Part shown: positions 1-8,545 of the stretch, piece after piece
Numbering within the stretch: position 1 is the first letter of the stretch
Layout: each line of letters opens with the position of its first letter
Assembly: GCF_029277445.1 (NCBI RefSeq)
Contig: NZ_CP119568.1
Coordinates: 453,501-517,500, forward strand
Direction of reading: 5' to 3'
Source: Pararhizobium qamdonense
GTDB lineage: Bacteria; Pseudomonadota; Alphaproteobacteria; Rhizobiales; Rhizobiaceae
Length of the DNA stretch: 64,000 bases
Notes under the pieces: model-generated
Database searches by the model: none
What the model was told of the DNA's origin: nothing
The model's input: the letters and a program-made list of their open reading frames with translations, nothing else
Translations under genes and position numbers: made by a program

Positions 1-431
1 GGGGCACCGGAGGCTGCCAGTCTGCGCATGGCCTCCCGTACCGTTGGATGATCCAGCGCAATGACGCCAACCCCTTGCGTGGTCGCAATCAGGGCATCGA
101 GCTGCCTTGCCAGGCTGTCGGGATTGAAGCCTTCGATCGAATGCACGCGAACATCGATGTCGTCTTGAAGCTCACCCTGTTTGACGATCTGCTGAAGAAG
201 ATTGGCGATGAAAGTATTGGTGCCTGCTGGCAACACGAAGTCCAGCCGCAGCACCGTGCCGTTGGCTTCCTGCGTCCCGTCTGGTTCGGACGCATAGCCC
301 AGCTTACGCGCAGTTTCGAGCACGGCCTTTCGGGTGCGCTCGCGCACGCCGTCACGATTGTTGAGGACCCTGTCTACCGTTGCCGGAGAAACCCCGGCTT
401 CCCGTGCAATGTCCATCAAAGTCGAGCGCAA
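1..431 (-). CDS. LacI-family transcriptional regulator, N-terminal part (runs off left edge)
   Basis: Sugar-responsive DNA-binding repressor; only the N-terminal part is inside the window. The sequence shows an N-terminal LacI helix-turn-helix (MDIAREAGVSPATVDRVLNN) followed by a hinge and the start of a periplasmic-binding-protein-like ligand domain. The VDRVLN recognition helix is a LacI sub-type. The likely start is TTG at 431, preceded by AAGGA at good spacing, giving LRSTLMDIAREAG; ATG at 416 is the alternative but would trim the first helix. It is divergent from the sugar ABC operon that starts at 727, so local control of that operon is the natural inference. Three related sites in the shared intergenic region are candidate operators. 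Confidence 0.85.
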   Translation of the reverse strand, partial: MRSTLMDIAREAGVSPATVDRVLNNRDGVRERTRKAVLETARKLGYASEPDGTQEANGTVLRLDFVLPAGTNTFIANLLQQIVKQGELQDDIDVRVHSIEGFNPDSLARQLDALIATTQGVGVIALDHPTVREAMRRLAASGA

Positions 432-458
432 AATCTTTCCTTTCGAGAAATGATGGAA

Positions 459-648
459 AATGATGTATTTCGACCGGCGTCAAATACAAGGCCCCAAACG
501 GTATTTACTCCGCTTTATCCTCAGAAACTCCATCGCGGTTTTACAAGAAAATCCATCATAATACGTCATTCTGGCAGTCTCCCCAGCCTATCGACAAAGA
601 AAAGCTTAAGCGGCTCCTATTGAAGATGTAATATGATGTATTATGATG
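459..648. promoter_or_regulatory. Divergent promoter region with three ATGAYGTATT-type candidate operators
   Basis: The gap between the LacI gene and the ABC operon carries a repeated element: AATGATGTATTT at 459-470, AATGACGTATTATGATG on the minus strand at 554-570, and ATATGATGTATTATGATG at 631-648. The last two share 15 of 17 bases in opposite orientation. A TTGACA-like hexamer follows the third copy near 649. The repeats are seen directly; binding by the LacI protein at 1-431 is inferred from position. Confidence 0.45.
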
Positions 649-726
649 TTGACATCGATCATTTGCGACGTCATTACTCCTCAAGTTGACAGGTGTGGAG
701 GCCAGTCAGCTTGGGAGGAGAAACCA

Positions 727-2343
727 ATGAGCGACATCTTTACGGTCTCGCGCCGCGGCTTGCTGGCCGCTGGTGCAAAAACCTTTGCATTGACGGCTGC
801 AGTCGGTATTGCGCCGCAAATAATTCGGCCCGGCCGAGCATTTGCGGCCGATGCCCTGGCGCCGGGAATGGTCGGAGGGCCGACCGGATTTGATGGTGCC
901 GAGCGTTATCAATACGGCCCTCAAACACCCGAGGGCCGTGCCATAGAAGCGGCGAAGGCGCTGAAGGCGGCCGGCAAGGCGCCGGAGCGGATCGTGCTGG
1001 GCCTTTCCGATGGATCGATCGGCCAGTTGACCCAGCCTTTCCCGGCCGGTGCGCCCTCAATCAAGGATCTTTGGGAAAAGGAAGCCGGTATCAAGCTTGA
1101 TATCGTAGGTGTTCCCAACGGCCAGGAATTCACCAAAACGATGCAGGATATCTCCACCAAAGGCGGAGCCTTCGACATCTACGCGGTTGAATGGAACCGC
1201 CTGGGCGATCTCGCCGAAACCGCCGGCATCATCAAGCTTGACGAATATGTCGCGGCTCACAAGCCGGAATGGGACGATCCCGAGCGTGGTTACGTGAACG
1301 GTGCCAAGGGCGTCTCGCTGCTGAACCAGTATCGCGGCTCCACCTACGGGGTCTCGCTCGATGGCGATTTTCAGACCTGGAATTACCGTACCGACCTCTT
1401 CAATGACGAAGCCGAGAAGAAGGCTTTCGCCGATAAGTACGGTTATGCGCTTGCGCCGCCGCGCACCTGGAAGGAGCATTCCGATATCGCGGCCTTCTTC
1501 CATCGCCCGGACAAGGGCCTGTTCGGCTCCACCGACTTGCGCAATCAGGGCTGGGGCTATACCAACTGGTATCAGCGTTTCGTGTCCATGGGCTCGCCCA
1601 ACCAATTCCTGTTCGGTGACGATGGTAAGCCGCTGATCAATTCCGACGCCGGCTATCTGGCGACACAGGAATATGTCGATAGTCTCAGCCATCATTCGCC
1701 GGATGCGATTTCCTGGGGCTGGCCTGAGCAATACGGCAACTTCGCCGGCGGTGGTGCCGCGATGACCTGCGCCTTCTCGAATCTGCCGAAGTTTCTCGAC
1801 AACAAGGCGAACGAAGGCTCAAAGGTCACCGGCAAGATAGGTTCGATGCTGTCGCCCGGCCGCGAAGTCGATGGTAAGCTTGTGAGCCGTTCGGTGCTCT
1901 GGCTGAACCTTTCGGCCTGCGTTTCGGCCCAGAGCAAAAACCCGGAGGCGTGCTACCTCCTGCTGCAATGGCTGGGTTCGAGCCGCATCTATTCCTGGAT
2001 GACGGCGAACCCCGGCGGATATTTCGATCCGTTCCAGCTCGCGAATTTCTCTGACCCCTTGGTGCGGCAGACTTACCACGATTACCACATGGACGTCGTC
2101 CGTGAGACCGTTGCCCGCACGGTGCCGACCATCAACTATCCCGGCGCGACGGCATTCCACAATGCGCTGGACGAAAACCTGATGGCGGCGCTGACCAAGT
2201 CGAAAACGCCGGAGCAGGCCATGGCGGATACAGAACGCCAGTGGCAGCGCATCGCGCGGCGAACCGGCGAAGAAAAGCTGCTTGAAGCCATCAAGACGAA
2301 CAAGCAAGCCTGGCCGACGGTGCTCGATCCGCTGGCGGGTTGA
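727..2343 (+). CDS. Tat-exported extracellular solute-binding protein of a sugar/polyol ABC transporter
   Basis: Periplasmic receptor that delivers its ligand to the two permeases encoded just downstream. The chosen start follows GGGAGGAG at normal spacing and places a twin-arginine motif (SRRGLLAAG, residues 8-16) before a hydrophobic stretch and an AFAA cleavage site near residue 42. The mature protein, about 500 residues, matches the large family-1 binding proteins that serve MalFGK-type importers, including the class found with rhizobial glycerol transporters that use two ATPases. Export through Tat implies folding before export. It is the first gene of the operon and is followed by a strong hairpin that may raise its level above the membrane parts. 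The ligand cannot be read from sequence; polyols or rare sugars are likely from the neighbours. Confidence 0.87.
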   Translation: MSDIFTVSRRGLLAAGAKTFALTAAVGIAPQIIRPGRAFAADALAPGMVGGPTGFDGAERYQYGPQTPEGRAIEAAKALKAAGKAPERIVLGLSDGSIGQLTQPFPAGAPSIKDLWEKEAGIKLDIVGVPNGQEFTKTMQDISTKGGAFDIYAVEWNRLGDLAETAGIIKLDEYVAAHKPEWDDPERGYVNGAKGVSLLNQYRGSTYGVSLDGDFQTWNYRTDLFNDEAEKKAFADKYGYALAPPRTWKEHSDIAAFFHRPDKGLFGSTDLRNQGWGYTNWYQRFVSMGSPNQFLFGDDGKPLINSDAGYLATQEYVDSLSHHSPDAISWGWPEQYGNFAGGGAAMTCAFSNLPKFLDNKANEGSKVTGKIGSMLSPGREVDGKLVSRSVLWLNLSACVSAQSKNPEACYLLLQWLGSSRIYSWMTANPGGYFDPFQLANFSDPLVRQTYHDYHMDVVRETVARTVPTINYPGATAFHNALDENLMAALTKSKTPEQAMADTERQWQRIARRTGEEKLLEAIKTNKQAWPTVLDPLAG

Positions 2344-2359
2344 CGCGCGCCGCTGACAT

Positions 2360-2390
2360 GATTGCCGGGCGCAGATCCCGCCCGGCAATC
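2360..2390 (+). terminator. Intra-operon hairpin after the binding-protein gene
   Basis: A perfect 12-bp stem, GATTGCCGGGCG (2360-2371) paired with CGCCCGGCAATC (2379-2390) around a 7-base loop, sits 16 bases after the stop codon. A short CGTTTT follows. It is probably a partial terminator or 3' end stabiliser that lets binding protein exceed permease. Confidence 0.6.
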
Positions 2391-2422
2391 ATCCCGTTTT
2401 CGAGAATGAAGTTTTTCCTGTC

Positions 2423-3283
2423 ATGAAGCGCTCATTACCCTTTGAGGTTTTCCGTTACGCCGCCATCCTCCTGGCGCTCGCCGTGACGCTCGTCCCGACG
2501 CTCTGGATGGCCTCGATGGCCTTCAAGCCGATCGCTGAATGGTCTGCCACCGGCGCCGATCTGACCTGGTGGCCAAAAGCCCCCACGCTCGACAATTTCC
2601 GCTTTATCTTGGGTACATCCACCTCCGACCTCATCGTCGCGCTCGAAAGCACCGCCGGCAAGCCGATCCTGGCGTCGCTGCTCTCGGCCGTTTTTGGCAC
2701 GCTGATCGCTATGACGGCGGGCACGGCCGGCGCCTATGGCTTGTCGCGCTTCGGCTCGGGGCAAAACCTGCCGCTGGCGCTGATCCAGCTCCGACTGTTT
2801 CCGCCGATGGCGGTGATGATCCCGGTGATGATCATGTGGGCTTTCTTCGGTCTTGTCGATACGTGGTGGGGGCTCGCCCTGATCTATGGCATCGTCACCC
2901 TGCCGTTCGCCTTCTGGCTGATGAAGACGTTCTTTGATGATATGCCGCGCGAAATCGAGGATGCGGCTCTGGTCGAGGGCTGCTCGCGCATGCGCGTCTT
3001 CATCAAGATCACGCTGCCGATGATGCGTCCGGCGCTTGCAAGCTCCGCCCTCTTCGTGTTCATCCTCAACTGGTCGGACTATCTCATCGCCCTGCTTTTG
3101 ACGACGCGCGAATGGGTGACGATCCCGGTCTATATGGCATCGCTGTCATCCTCGATGACCGGCCAGCTTTACGGCGCCAAGGCCGCGCTTGGCCTGATCG
3201 CAGCCGTGCCCCCCGTCATCATGGGTATCGCCATCCAGAAGCATCTGGTTCGCGGCCTTACCTTTGGAGCGCTCAAGCAATGA
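2423..3283 (+). CDS. Carbohydrate ABC transporter permease, MalG type
   Basis: One of two membrane subunits of the sugar importer. The 286-residue protein has an N-terminal membrane helix, five further hydrophobic segments and the cytoplasmic EAA loop ([17 protein letters not shown], about residues 175-191) that docks on the ATPase. Length and C-terminal pattern match MalG/UgpE-type permeases. Its stop overlaps the start of the next permease (ATGA at 3280-3283), so the two are translationally coupled. Here the MalG-type gene comes before the MalF-type gene, the reverse of the classic order. Confidence 0.87.
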   Translation: MKRSLPFEVFRYAAILLALAVTLVPTLWMASMAFKPIAEWSATGADLTWWPKAPTLDNFRFILGTSTSDLIVALESTAGKPILASLLSAVFGTLIAMTAGTAGAYGLSRFGSGQNLPLALIQLRLFPPMAVMIPVMIMWAFFGLVDTWWGLALIYGIVTLPFAFWLMKTFFDDMPREIEDAALVEGCSRMRVFIKITLPMMRPALASSALFVFILNWSDYLIALLLTTREWVTIPVYMASLSSSMTGQLYGAKAALGLIAAVPPVIMGIAIQKHLVRGLTFGALKQ

Positions 3284-4251
3284 GCAGCTTTGCAACCGAG
3301 GAGAAGCGCTCCGTGCCTGGCGATCTCACCCCATCCGACACGCGCACCGAGGATGCCCGTATTGAAGACGGTGGCCGCCGTCTCGGCTTTTTGTTGACGC
3401 TGCCGGCGCAGCTTCTCGTGCTGTTCATCGCGGTCTTCCCGCTGCTGATGCAGCTCTATATCAGCCTCACCGACTGGTCGCCGCTCGATGGTACCGGCTG
3501 GTGGCAGGCCTATGAGGTGTGGAACGGTTTTGCCAACTATACCGACCTTGCCATCGATAGCCGCTTCTGGGATGCGCTCGGCCGGACAGCGCTCGTCATG
3601 CTGATCTGCGTGCCGGTCGAATTCCTGCTGGGTCTTGGGCTTGCGATCCTGTTCATGGACAATTTCGCCGGCAAGCGGGTGTTCTATTCGTTCATGCTGA
3701 TCCCGATGATGGTCGTGCCTGCCGTCGCCGGCTACATGTTCTTCATGCTGTTCCAATCGGGTGGCCCGGTCAACGACATCATCTCGACGCTGATCGGCCG
3801 GCCTTTCGTGCTCGCCTGGCTCTCGAGCCCCGGAACCGCACTGGCGGCGGTTATGATCGCCGATATCTGGCAATGGACGCCGCTGATGTTCCTTATCCTG
3901 CTCGCCGGCCTCGTTGGCGTGCCGGAAGACCAGATGCGCGCGGCGACCTTGCTGGGCGCCAGCTGGTGGCAGCGATTTTATACGATCGCGCTGCCGAAGA
4001 TGAAGACGATCATGATCATCGCCCTGTCGATCCGCATCATCGAGAACTTCAAGATCTTCGATACTCTCTTCATCATGACCGGGGGCGGGCCGGGCGTCGC
4101 GACCGAAACAATCTCTGTCTACATCTACAAGGTGACGCAGCAGGATTTGATCTGGGGCTACGTTGCGGCGATCGCGCTGGTCATTCTCGTGGTTCTGTCC
4201 ATCGTCGTATCGCTTGCCATCAGTCGCATGAATGCCGTGAAGGAGGCCTGA
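3280..4251 (+). CDS. Sugar ABC transporter permease, MalF type
   Basis: Second membrane subunit of the importer. The start used is the ATG that overlaps the stop of the upstream permease; it gives 323 residues with a charged cytoplasmic N-terminus, an [19 protein letters not shown] first helix and an EAA-type loop ([16 protein letters not shown]). A longer start upstream in frame would run through the coding end of the previous gene and is unlikely. The ATPase gene begins 3 bases after the stop, which fits a tight operon. Confidence 0.87.
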   Translation: MSSFATEEKRSVPGDLTPSDTRTEDARIEDGGRRLGFLLTLPAQLLVLFIAVFPLLMQLYISLTDWSPLDGTGWWQAYEVWNGFANYTDLAIDSRFWDALGRTALVMLICVPVEFLLGLGLAILFMDNFAGKRVFYSFMLIPMMVVPAVAGYMFFMLFQSGGPVNDIISTLIGRPFVLAWLSSPGTALAAVMIADIWQWTPLMFLILLAGLVGVPEDQMRAATLLGASWWQRFYTIALPKMKTIMIIALSIRIIENFKIFDTLFIMTGGGPGVATETISVYIYKVTQQDLIWGYVAAIALVILVVLSIVVSLAISRMNAVKEA

Positions 4252-4254
4252 GCC

Positions 4255-5349
4255 ATGACTGCGATCCACCTTCAAAATCTGGTGAAACGCTTTGGCGCTT
4301 TCACCGCGCTGAAGACCATGGACCTCGAAATCCGCGATGGCGAATTCATGGCGCTGCTGGGGCCATCCGGCTGCGGCAAATCGACAACCATGAACATGAT
4401 CGCCGGCATGGAAAGCCCCAGCGAAGGCCGCATAACCTTCGATGGCGCCGATATGAACGGCATCGCCATGGGCAAGCGCGGCGTGGGTTTCGTGTTCCAG
4501 AACTACGCGATCTTCACTCACATGAATGTCTACGACAATCTTGCCTACGGGCTAAAGGTGCGCGGCACGCCGGCAAGCGAGCTGGATCGGCGGGTTAAGG
4601 CGATGGCCGATTTCCTTCAGCTGACACAGATGCTCGACAAGCCATCGGCCAAACTCTCGGTCAACATCCTGCAGCGGTTGGCGATCGGCCGTTCGGCGAT
4701 CGTCGAACCGGCGATCTTCCTGCTCGACGAGCCGCTCTCCAATGTCGATGCCGCATTCCGTGCGGTTATGCGCACGGAGCTGAAACATCTCCAGCGCCAG
4801 TTCAAGCAGACTATGGTCTATGTCACCCACGATCAGCTGGAAGCGATGACCATGGCGGACCGTATTGCCGTCATGGACCATGGCGTGCTGCAGCAGGTCG
4901 GCACGCCGCTTGAGGTTTATAATGATCCCGTCAATCGCTTTGTCGCCGATTTTATCGGCTCGCCGGGCATGAACCTTTTGAGCGGCACGCTTGCCGAGAG
5001 CGACCGCGGCATGGTAGTCGATCTGGACGTCCTTGGTATCACCTCCCCACTGGAGCCCGCGCTCTCAGCCGCCGCCCGCGCGCAACCGGCAAGAGATGTG
5101 GTCTACGGCTTCCGGCCGGAACGCGTCGTGCTGGCGGCATCGGCGTCGGGTCTGTCCCTGCCGGTAACCTTCGTGGAGCGCATCGGCGCGCGGACGGTGG
5201 TTCATTTCGGCGATGGCGACAGGCGGGTGAAGGCAGTCTTCGATAATGATATCGCCATTCGCACCGGCGAGACCGTCCATCTTGCCATCGAACCGGGAGC
5301 CGCGCGTCTGTTCGATGCGGCAACCGGCAATGCGATCCGGGGAGCGTGA
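4255..5349 (+). CDS. Sugar ABC transporter ATPase 1, with a degenerate signature motif
   Basis: MalK/UgpC-class ATP-binding subunit with a C-terminal regulatory (TOBE-like) domain, 364 residues. Walker A is intact (GPSGCGKST, residues 36-44), as are Walker B with its catalytic glutamate (FLLDEP, E159) and the switch histidine (H192). The ABC signature, normally LSGGQ, reads LSVNI at 134-138. The protein can therefore bind ATP and supply the catalytic base but offers a poor signature to its partner. The adjacent ATPase has the opposite pattern, so the two are best read as an obligate heterodimer. Comparable two-ATPase importers are known for rhizobial glycerol uptake (GlpS/GlpT); substrate identity here is not established. 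Confidence 0.88.
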   Translation: MTAIHLQNLVKRFGAFTALKTMDLEIRDGEFMALLGPSGCGKSTTMNMIAGMESPSEGRITFDGADMNGIAMGKRGVGFVFQNYAIFTHMNVYDNLAYGLKVRGTPASELDRRVKAMADFLQLTQMLDKPSAKLSVNILQRLAIGRSAIVEPAIFLLDEPLSNVDAAFRAVMRTELKHLQRQFKQTMVYVTHDQLEAMTMADRIAVMDHGVLQQVGTPLEVYNDPVNRFVADFIGSPGMNLLSGTLAESDRGMVVDLDVLGITSPLEPALSAAARAQPARDVVYGFRPERVVLAASASGLSLPVTFVERIGARTVVHFGDGDRRVKAVFDNDIAIRTGETVHLAIEPGAARLFDAATGNAIRGA

Positions 5350-5350
5350 T

Positions 5351-6409
5351 ATGGCTGGCATTTCCTTCCGCAACGTCACCAAGCGCTTCGGCAAGACAAT
5401 CGCGTTGAAAAACGCGAGCTTCGACATCCAGCCCGGTGAATTCTTCTGCTTCTTCGGCCCGCCATTGTCGGGAAAATCGACGGTCCTGAAGCTGATCCTC
5501 GGTCTGGAAACGCCGGATGAAGGCGAAATCCTGATCGGCGGCAGGCCCGTCAACAACGTCTCGCCGGCCGATCGCAACGTGGCGATGGTGTTTCAGAACC
5601 TGGCGCTCTTTCCGCATATGACGGCGGGGGAGAATGTGCGCTTCCCGCTCACCGAGCGGAAGATTCCGGAAGACAAGATCCGGGCGCGCGTCGAAGCGGT
5701 ATCCGCCAAACTGCATATTGCCCATCTGCTGCACAAGCCGCCGGCACAGCTTTCCGGCGGCGAGCGGCAGCGGGTGGCGATTGCCCGCGCCCTCGTGCGC
5801 GATCCGGTCGCCTATCTGATGGATGATCCGATCTCGGCGCTCGATGCCCGGTTGCGCGAAGAGACGCGTGTCGAACTCAAGCGCATCCAGCGCGACCTCG
5901 GCCAGACCCTGATCTACGTCACCCACGATCAGGAAGAGGCGATGTCCGTCGCCGATCGCATTGCCATCATGGAGCACGGCGAAATCCGCCAGATCGGGGC
6001 ACCGGGCGAGATCTACGATACGCCCGTCAGCCGATACGTCGCGCTGCTTCTGGGTGCGCCGATGATGAACATCATGTCTGCCGTTCGTGTCGACGGGATA
6101 AAGGCTGCCGATGGCACGATCACGCTGCCGATCGACGCCGTTCCGGCGGATGTCTCGGAAATCGGCGTCCGCCCGGAGGATCTGAAGGTCGAGCCATGGA
6201 GTGCGGCGCATGCGGGACGTGCAGCCAAGGTCTATGAAGTCGAACCGCTCGGCGGCTATACGGTCGTGACTGTCGATACTGGCGCGGACAAGCTTAAGGC
6301 GCTGATGCGCGGGCAGCCGGATATTCGCATCGACAGCGCCGTGGCGCTCAGTTGCAATCCGGCGAGAGCCCATTTCTTCAATCAGGCGGGGGAGGCGCTC
6401 GGCCTGTGA
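5351..6409 (+). CDS. Sugar ABC transporter ATPase 2, with aspartate in place of the catalytic glutamate
   Basis: Second MalK-type subunit, 352 residues, beginning 1 base after the first ATPase stops. Walker A is present (GPPLSGKST, 36-44), the signature is canonical (LSGGE, 134-138), and the switch histidine is H192. Walker B ends MDDP, so residue 159 is Asp where the catalytic Glu is expected; the first ATPase has Glu at the equivalent position. Together the pair would form one complete ATP site (Walker A and B of subunit 1 with LSGGE of subunit 2) and one degenerate site. A longer in-frame start exists upstream but overlaps the end of ATPase 1, and ATG 5351 fits the family N-terminus. Confidence 0.88.
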   Translation: MAGISFRNVTKRFGKTIALKNASFDIQPGEFFCFFGPPLSGKSTVLKLILGLETPDEGEILIGGRPVNNVSPADRNVAMVFQNLALFPHMTAGENVRFPLTERKIPEDKIRARVEAVSAKLHIAHLLHKPPAQLSGGERQRVAIARALVRDPVAYLMDDPISALDARLREETRVELKRIQRDLGQTLIYVTHDQEEAMSVADRIAIMEHGEIRQIGAPGEIYDTPVSRYVALLLGAPMMNIMSAVRVDGIKAADGTITLPIDAVPADVSEIGVRPEDLKVEPWSAAHAGRAAKVYEVEPLGGYTVVTVDTGADKLKALMRGQPDIRIDSAVALSCNPARAHFFNQAGEALGL

Positions 6410-6435
6410 ACGAACATATCAAACGGGAGGTCATT

Positions 6436-7530
6436 ATGAGCGAAGCCAAGGGTTTTGCGCCGGATCCGCAGGTGCGGGTTCGGGATGTCAGGATCGGCTG
6501 CATCGGTGCCGGCATGATCATGGCGGAGTGCCATCTGGCGGCCTACAAGGAAGCGGGCTTCCCGGTCGTCGCCATCGCGTCGCGCACGCGGGAAAAGGCT
6601 GCGGCCGTTGCAGAGCGCTGGGATATTCCGACGGTGCATGACACGCCGGATTCGCTGATCAACGATCCGAACATCGAAATCCTCGATATCGCCTTTCCCC
6701 CGGACCGGCAGCCTGCGCTCATTCGCAAGGCGCTGGCCCAGCCGCACATCAAGGGTATCCTGGCGCAGAAGCCGCTTGCTCTGACGCTGGACGAAGCGAT
6801 CGAACTGCGGGACGCCGCCGCCAAGGCCGGCAAGGTTCTCTCCGTCAATCAGAACATGCGCTACGACCAATCCATGCGCGTGCTGAAGCAGATCCTCGAC
6901 GGAGCAGAGCTGGGTACGCCCATTCTCGCCACCATCGAGATGCGGGCGATCCCCCATTGGCAGGCGTTTCTTGAGGACTACGACCGGCTGACGCTTTCCA
7001 ACATGAGCGTGCATCATCTCGACGTGCTGCGCTTCCTGTTCGGCGATCCCGATACGATCACGACGCTGACGCGCAAGGATCCGCGCACCACGTTCGAGCA
7101 CAAGGACGGCATTACCGTTTCGACGCTCAGTTTCCCGGACGGCGTAATGGCCGTTTCGATGGAAGACGTGTGGTCAGGCCCGCGGGAAGAGGGGTTCGAC
7201 AGCGACATCTATATCAAGTGGCGCGTCGAAGGCACCGACGGCGTGGCCCAGGGCACGATCGGCTGGCCGGACGGCTCGCCGTCTACGCTCACTTACGCCT
7301 CCAAAAAGACGACAGGCGGCAAGTGGGTTTCGCCGACATGGGAAACGATGTGGTTCCCGCATGCCTTCATCGGCGTGATGGAGCAGCTGCAATATGCCGT
7401 GAAGACCGGCGAGGCGCCAGCGCTTTCGGTTGCTGACAACGTCAAGACCGTGGCGTTGATCGAAGCCGGCTACAAGTCGATTGCCGAGGGCCGGACGGTC
7501 AGGCTTTCCGAAATTTCGATCCATTCATGA
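6436..7530 (+). CDS. Gfo/Idh/MocA-family oxidoreductase
   Basis: NAD(P)-dependent sugar or inositol-type dehydrogenase. The 364-residue protein has an N-terminal Rossmann motif (GCIGAGMIMAECHL) and the family's EKP-like element in the form QKPLA, where the lysine is normally catalytic, followed by a second domain with a histidine-rich segment (NMSVHHLDVLRFLFG). ATG 6436 follows a GGGAGG ribosome site; it is a short distance after the second ATPase, so it belongs to the same transcript. It probably oxidises the imported sugar or an intermediate made by the isomerase encoded next. Confidence 0.87.
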   Translation: MSEAKGFAPDPQVRVRDVRIGCIGAGMIMAECHLAAYKEAGFPVVAIASRTREKAAAVAERWDIPTVHDTPDSLINDPNIEILDIAFPPDRQPALIRKALAQPHIKGILAQKPLALTLDEAIELRDAAAKAGKVLSVNQNMRYDQSMRVLKQILDGAELGTPILATIEMRAIPHWQAFLEDYDRLTLSNMSVHHLDVLRFLFGDPDTITTLTRKDPRTTFEHKDGITVSTLSFPDGVMAVSMEDVWSGPREEGFDSDIYIKWRVEGTDGVAQGTIGWPDGSPSTLTYASKKTTGGKWVSPTWETMWFPHAFIGVMEQLQYAVKTGEAPALSVADNVKTVALIEAGYKSIAEGRTVRLSEISIHS

Positions 7531-7552
7531 AAAACGAGGGAGGATTCTCATC

Positions 7553-8467
7553 ATGATGCAAACCGGTATTTTCACGGGTTATTTCCCGTATGCGCTGGAG
7601 GAAACGGCGCGAAAGATCCGTGCGCTCGATTTCAACACGGTGCAGCTCGATATGCACTTCAAGGACATCGATCTCTCGGCGGGCCAGATCACTAAGGATA
7701 AGTGCGTGAAGATCCGCGAGACCTTTCGCGATCACAACCTGCCGATCTCCTGCGTTTCCGGCTACACCAACATCATCCACCCGGACAAGGCCGAGCGAGA
7801 TCGCCGCGTCGGCTACCTCAAGGAAATCATCAAACACGCCCAGTATTTGGGCACGCCCTATGTGATCTCGGAGACTGGCACGTACAACACGGAATCGGAC
7901 TGGGTCCATCACCCCAAAAACAAGACCGAGGAAGGCTTCGAAGAATGCCGCAAGGTCATCGCCGACCTGTCGCAATATGCCTATGATCACGGCGCGGTCT
8001 TCCTTCTCGAAACCTACGTCAACAACGTTGTCGGTTCGGTCGAGGAAACGGTGAAGATGTTTGCGCAGGTCGATCATCCGGGCCTCGGCCTGCTGATGGA
8101 CCCGACCAACTACTTCGAGACCCACAACATCGATCGCATGGATCAGATCCTGAACCAAGTCTTCGATACGCTGTCCGACAAGATCAAGATCGGCCATGCC
8201 AAGGATGTGAAGCGTTCGGGTGACGACAAGTCGGAAAAGCATGCCGACATCGGCGATTCCGATGCGCTCGAAAGCCATACGTTCCGTGGCGTCGGTGAAA
8301 TCGAACTGCCGGCGCCCGGTCTCGGCTCGCTGAACTACGATCTCTATCTCAAGCGTCTGGCGCAGAAGCATCCGAACATTCCGATGATCATCGAACATCT
8401 GGATGAGAGCGATGTGCCGCGCGCCAAGAAGTTCCTCGATGGAAAGCTGCGGGCGCAGGGCCTTTGA
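7553..8467 (+). CDS. Sugar phosphate isomerase/epimerase (xylose-isomerase-like TIM barrel)
   Basis: Predicted cytoplasmic isomerase or epimerase of the AP-endonuclease-2/xylose-isomerase-like superfamily, 304 residues. The sequence shows the expected barrel with likely metal-binding acidic and histidine residues in VFLLETYV, LGLLMDPTNYFE and IKIGHAKDV segments, ending in IEHLDESD. ATG 7553 is preceded by GGGAGGA. Such proteins are common partners of Gfo/Idh/MocA dehydrogenases, where one makes a keto-sugar and the other rearranges it. Exact substrate unknown. Confidence 0.85.
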   Translation: MMQTGIFTGYFPYALEETARKIRALDFNTVQLDMHFKDIDLSAGQITKDKCVKIRETFRDHNLPISCVSGYTNIIHPDKAERDRRVGYLKEIIKHAQYLGTPYVISETGTYNTESDWVHHPKNKTEEGFEECRKVIADLSQYAYDHGAVFLLETYVNNVVGSVEETVKMFAQVDHPGLGLLMDPTNYFETHNIDRMDQILNQVFDTLSDKIKIGHAKDVKRSGDDKSEKHADIGDSDALESHTFRGVGEIELPAPGLGSLNYDLYLKRLAQKHPNIPMIIEHLDESDVPRAKKFLDGKLRAQGL

Positions 8468-8474
8468 TGACATC

Positions 8475-8497
8475 GCGGCCGGGCTGGCCCCGGCCGC
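8475..8497 (+). terminator. GC-rich intra-operon hairpin
   Basis: A 9-bp stem GCGGCCGGG (8475-8483) with CCCGGCCGC (8489-8497) lies just after the isomerase stop and is not followed by a T run. It is more likely a processing or stability hairpin than a full terminator. Confidence 0.45.
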
Positions 8498-8545
8498 TCC
8501 TCAGACAGCATGGCCTGCCTTCGGCAGGTGAGAAGGAACACGACG

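Noticed and set aside
3169..4521. Long minus-strand frame opposite the permease and ATPase genes
   Set aside because: It is antisense to well-supported genes, has a His/Asp/Arg-rich composition typical of shadow frames, and no domain.
5039..6373. 444-codon minus-strand frame opposite the second ATPase
   Set aside because: Shadow of a high-GC gene; no start signal or motif.
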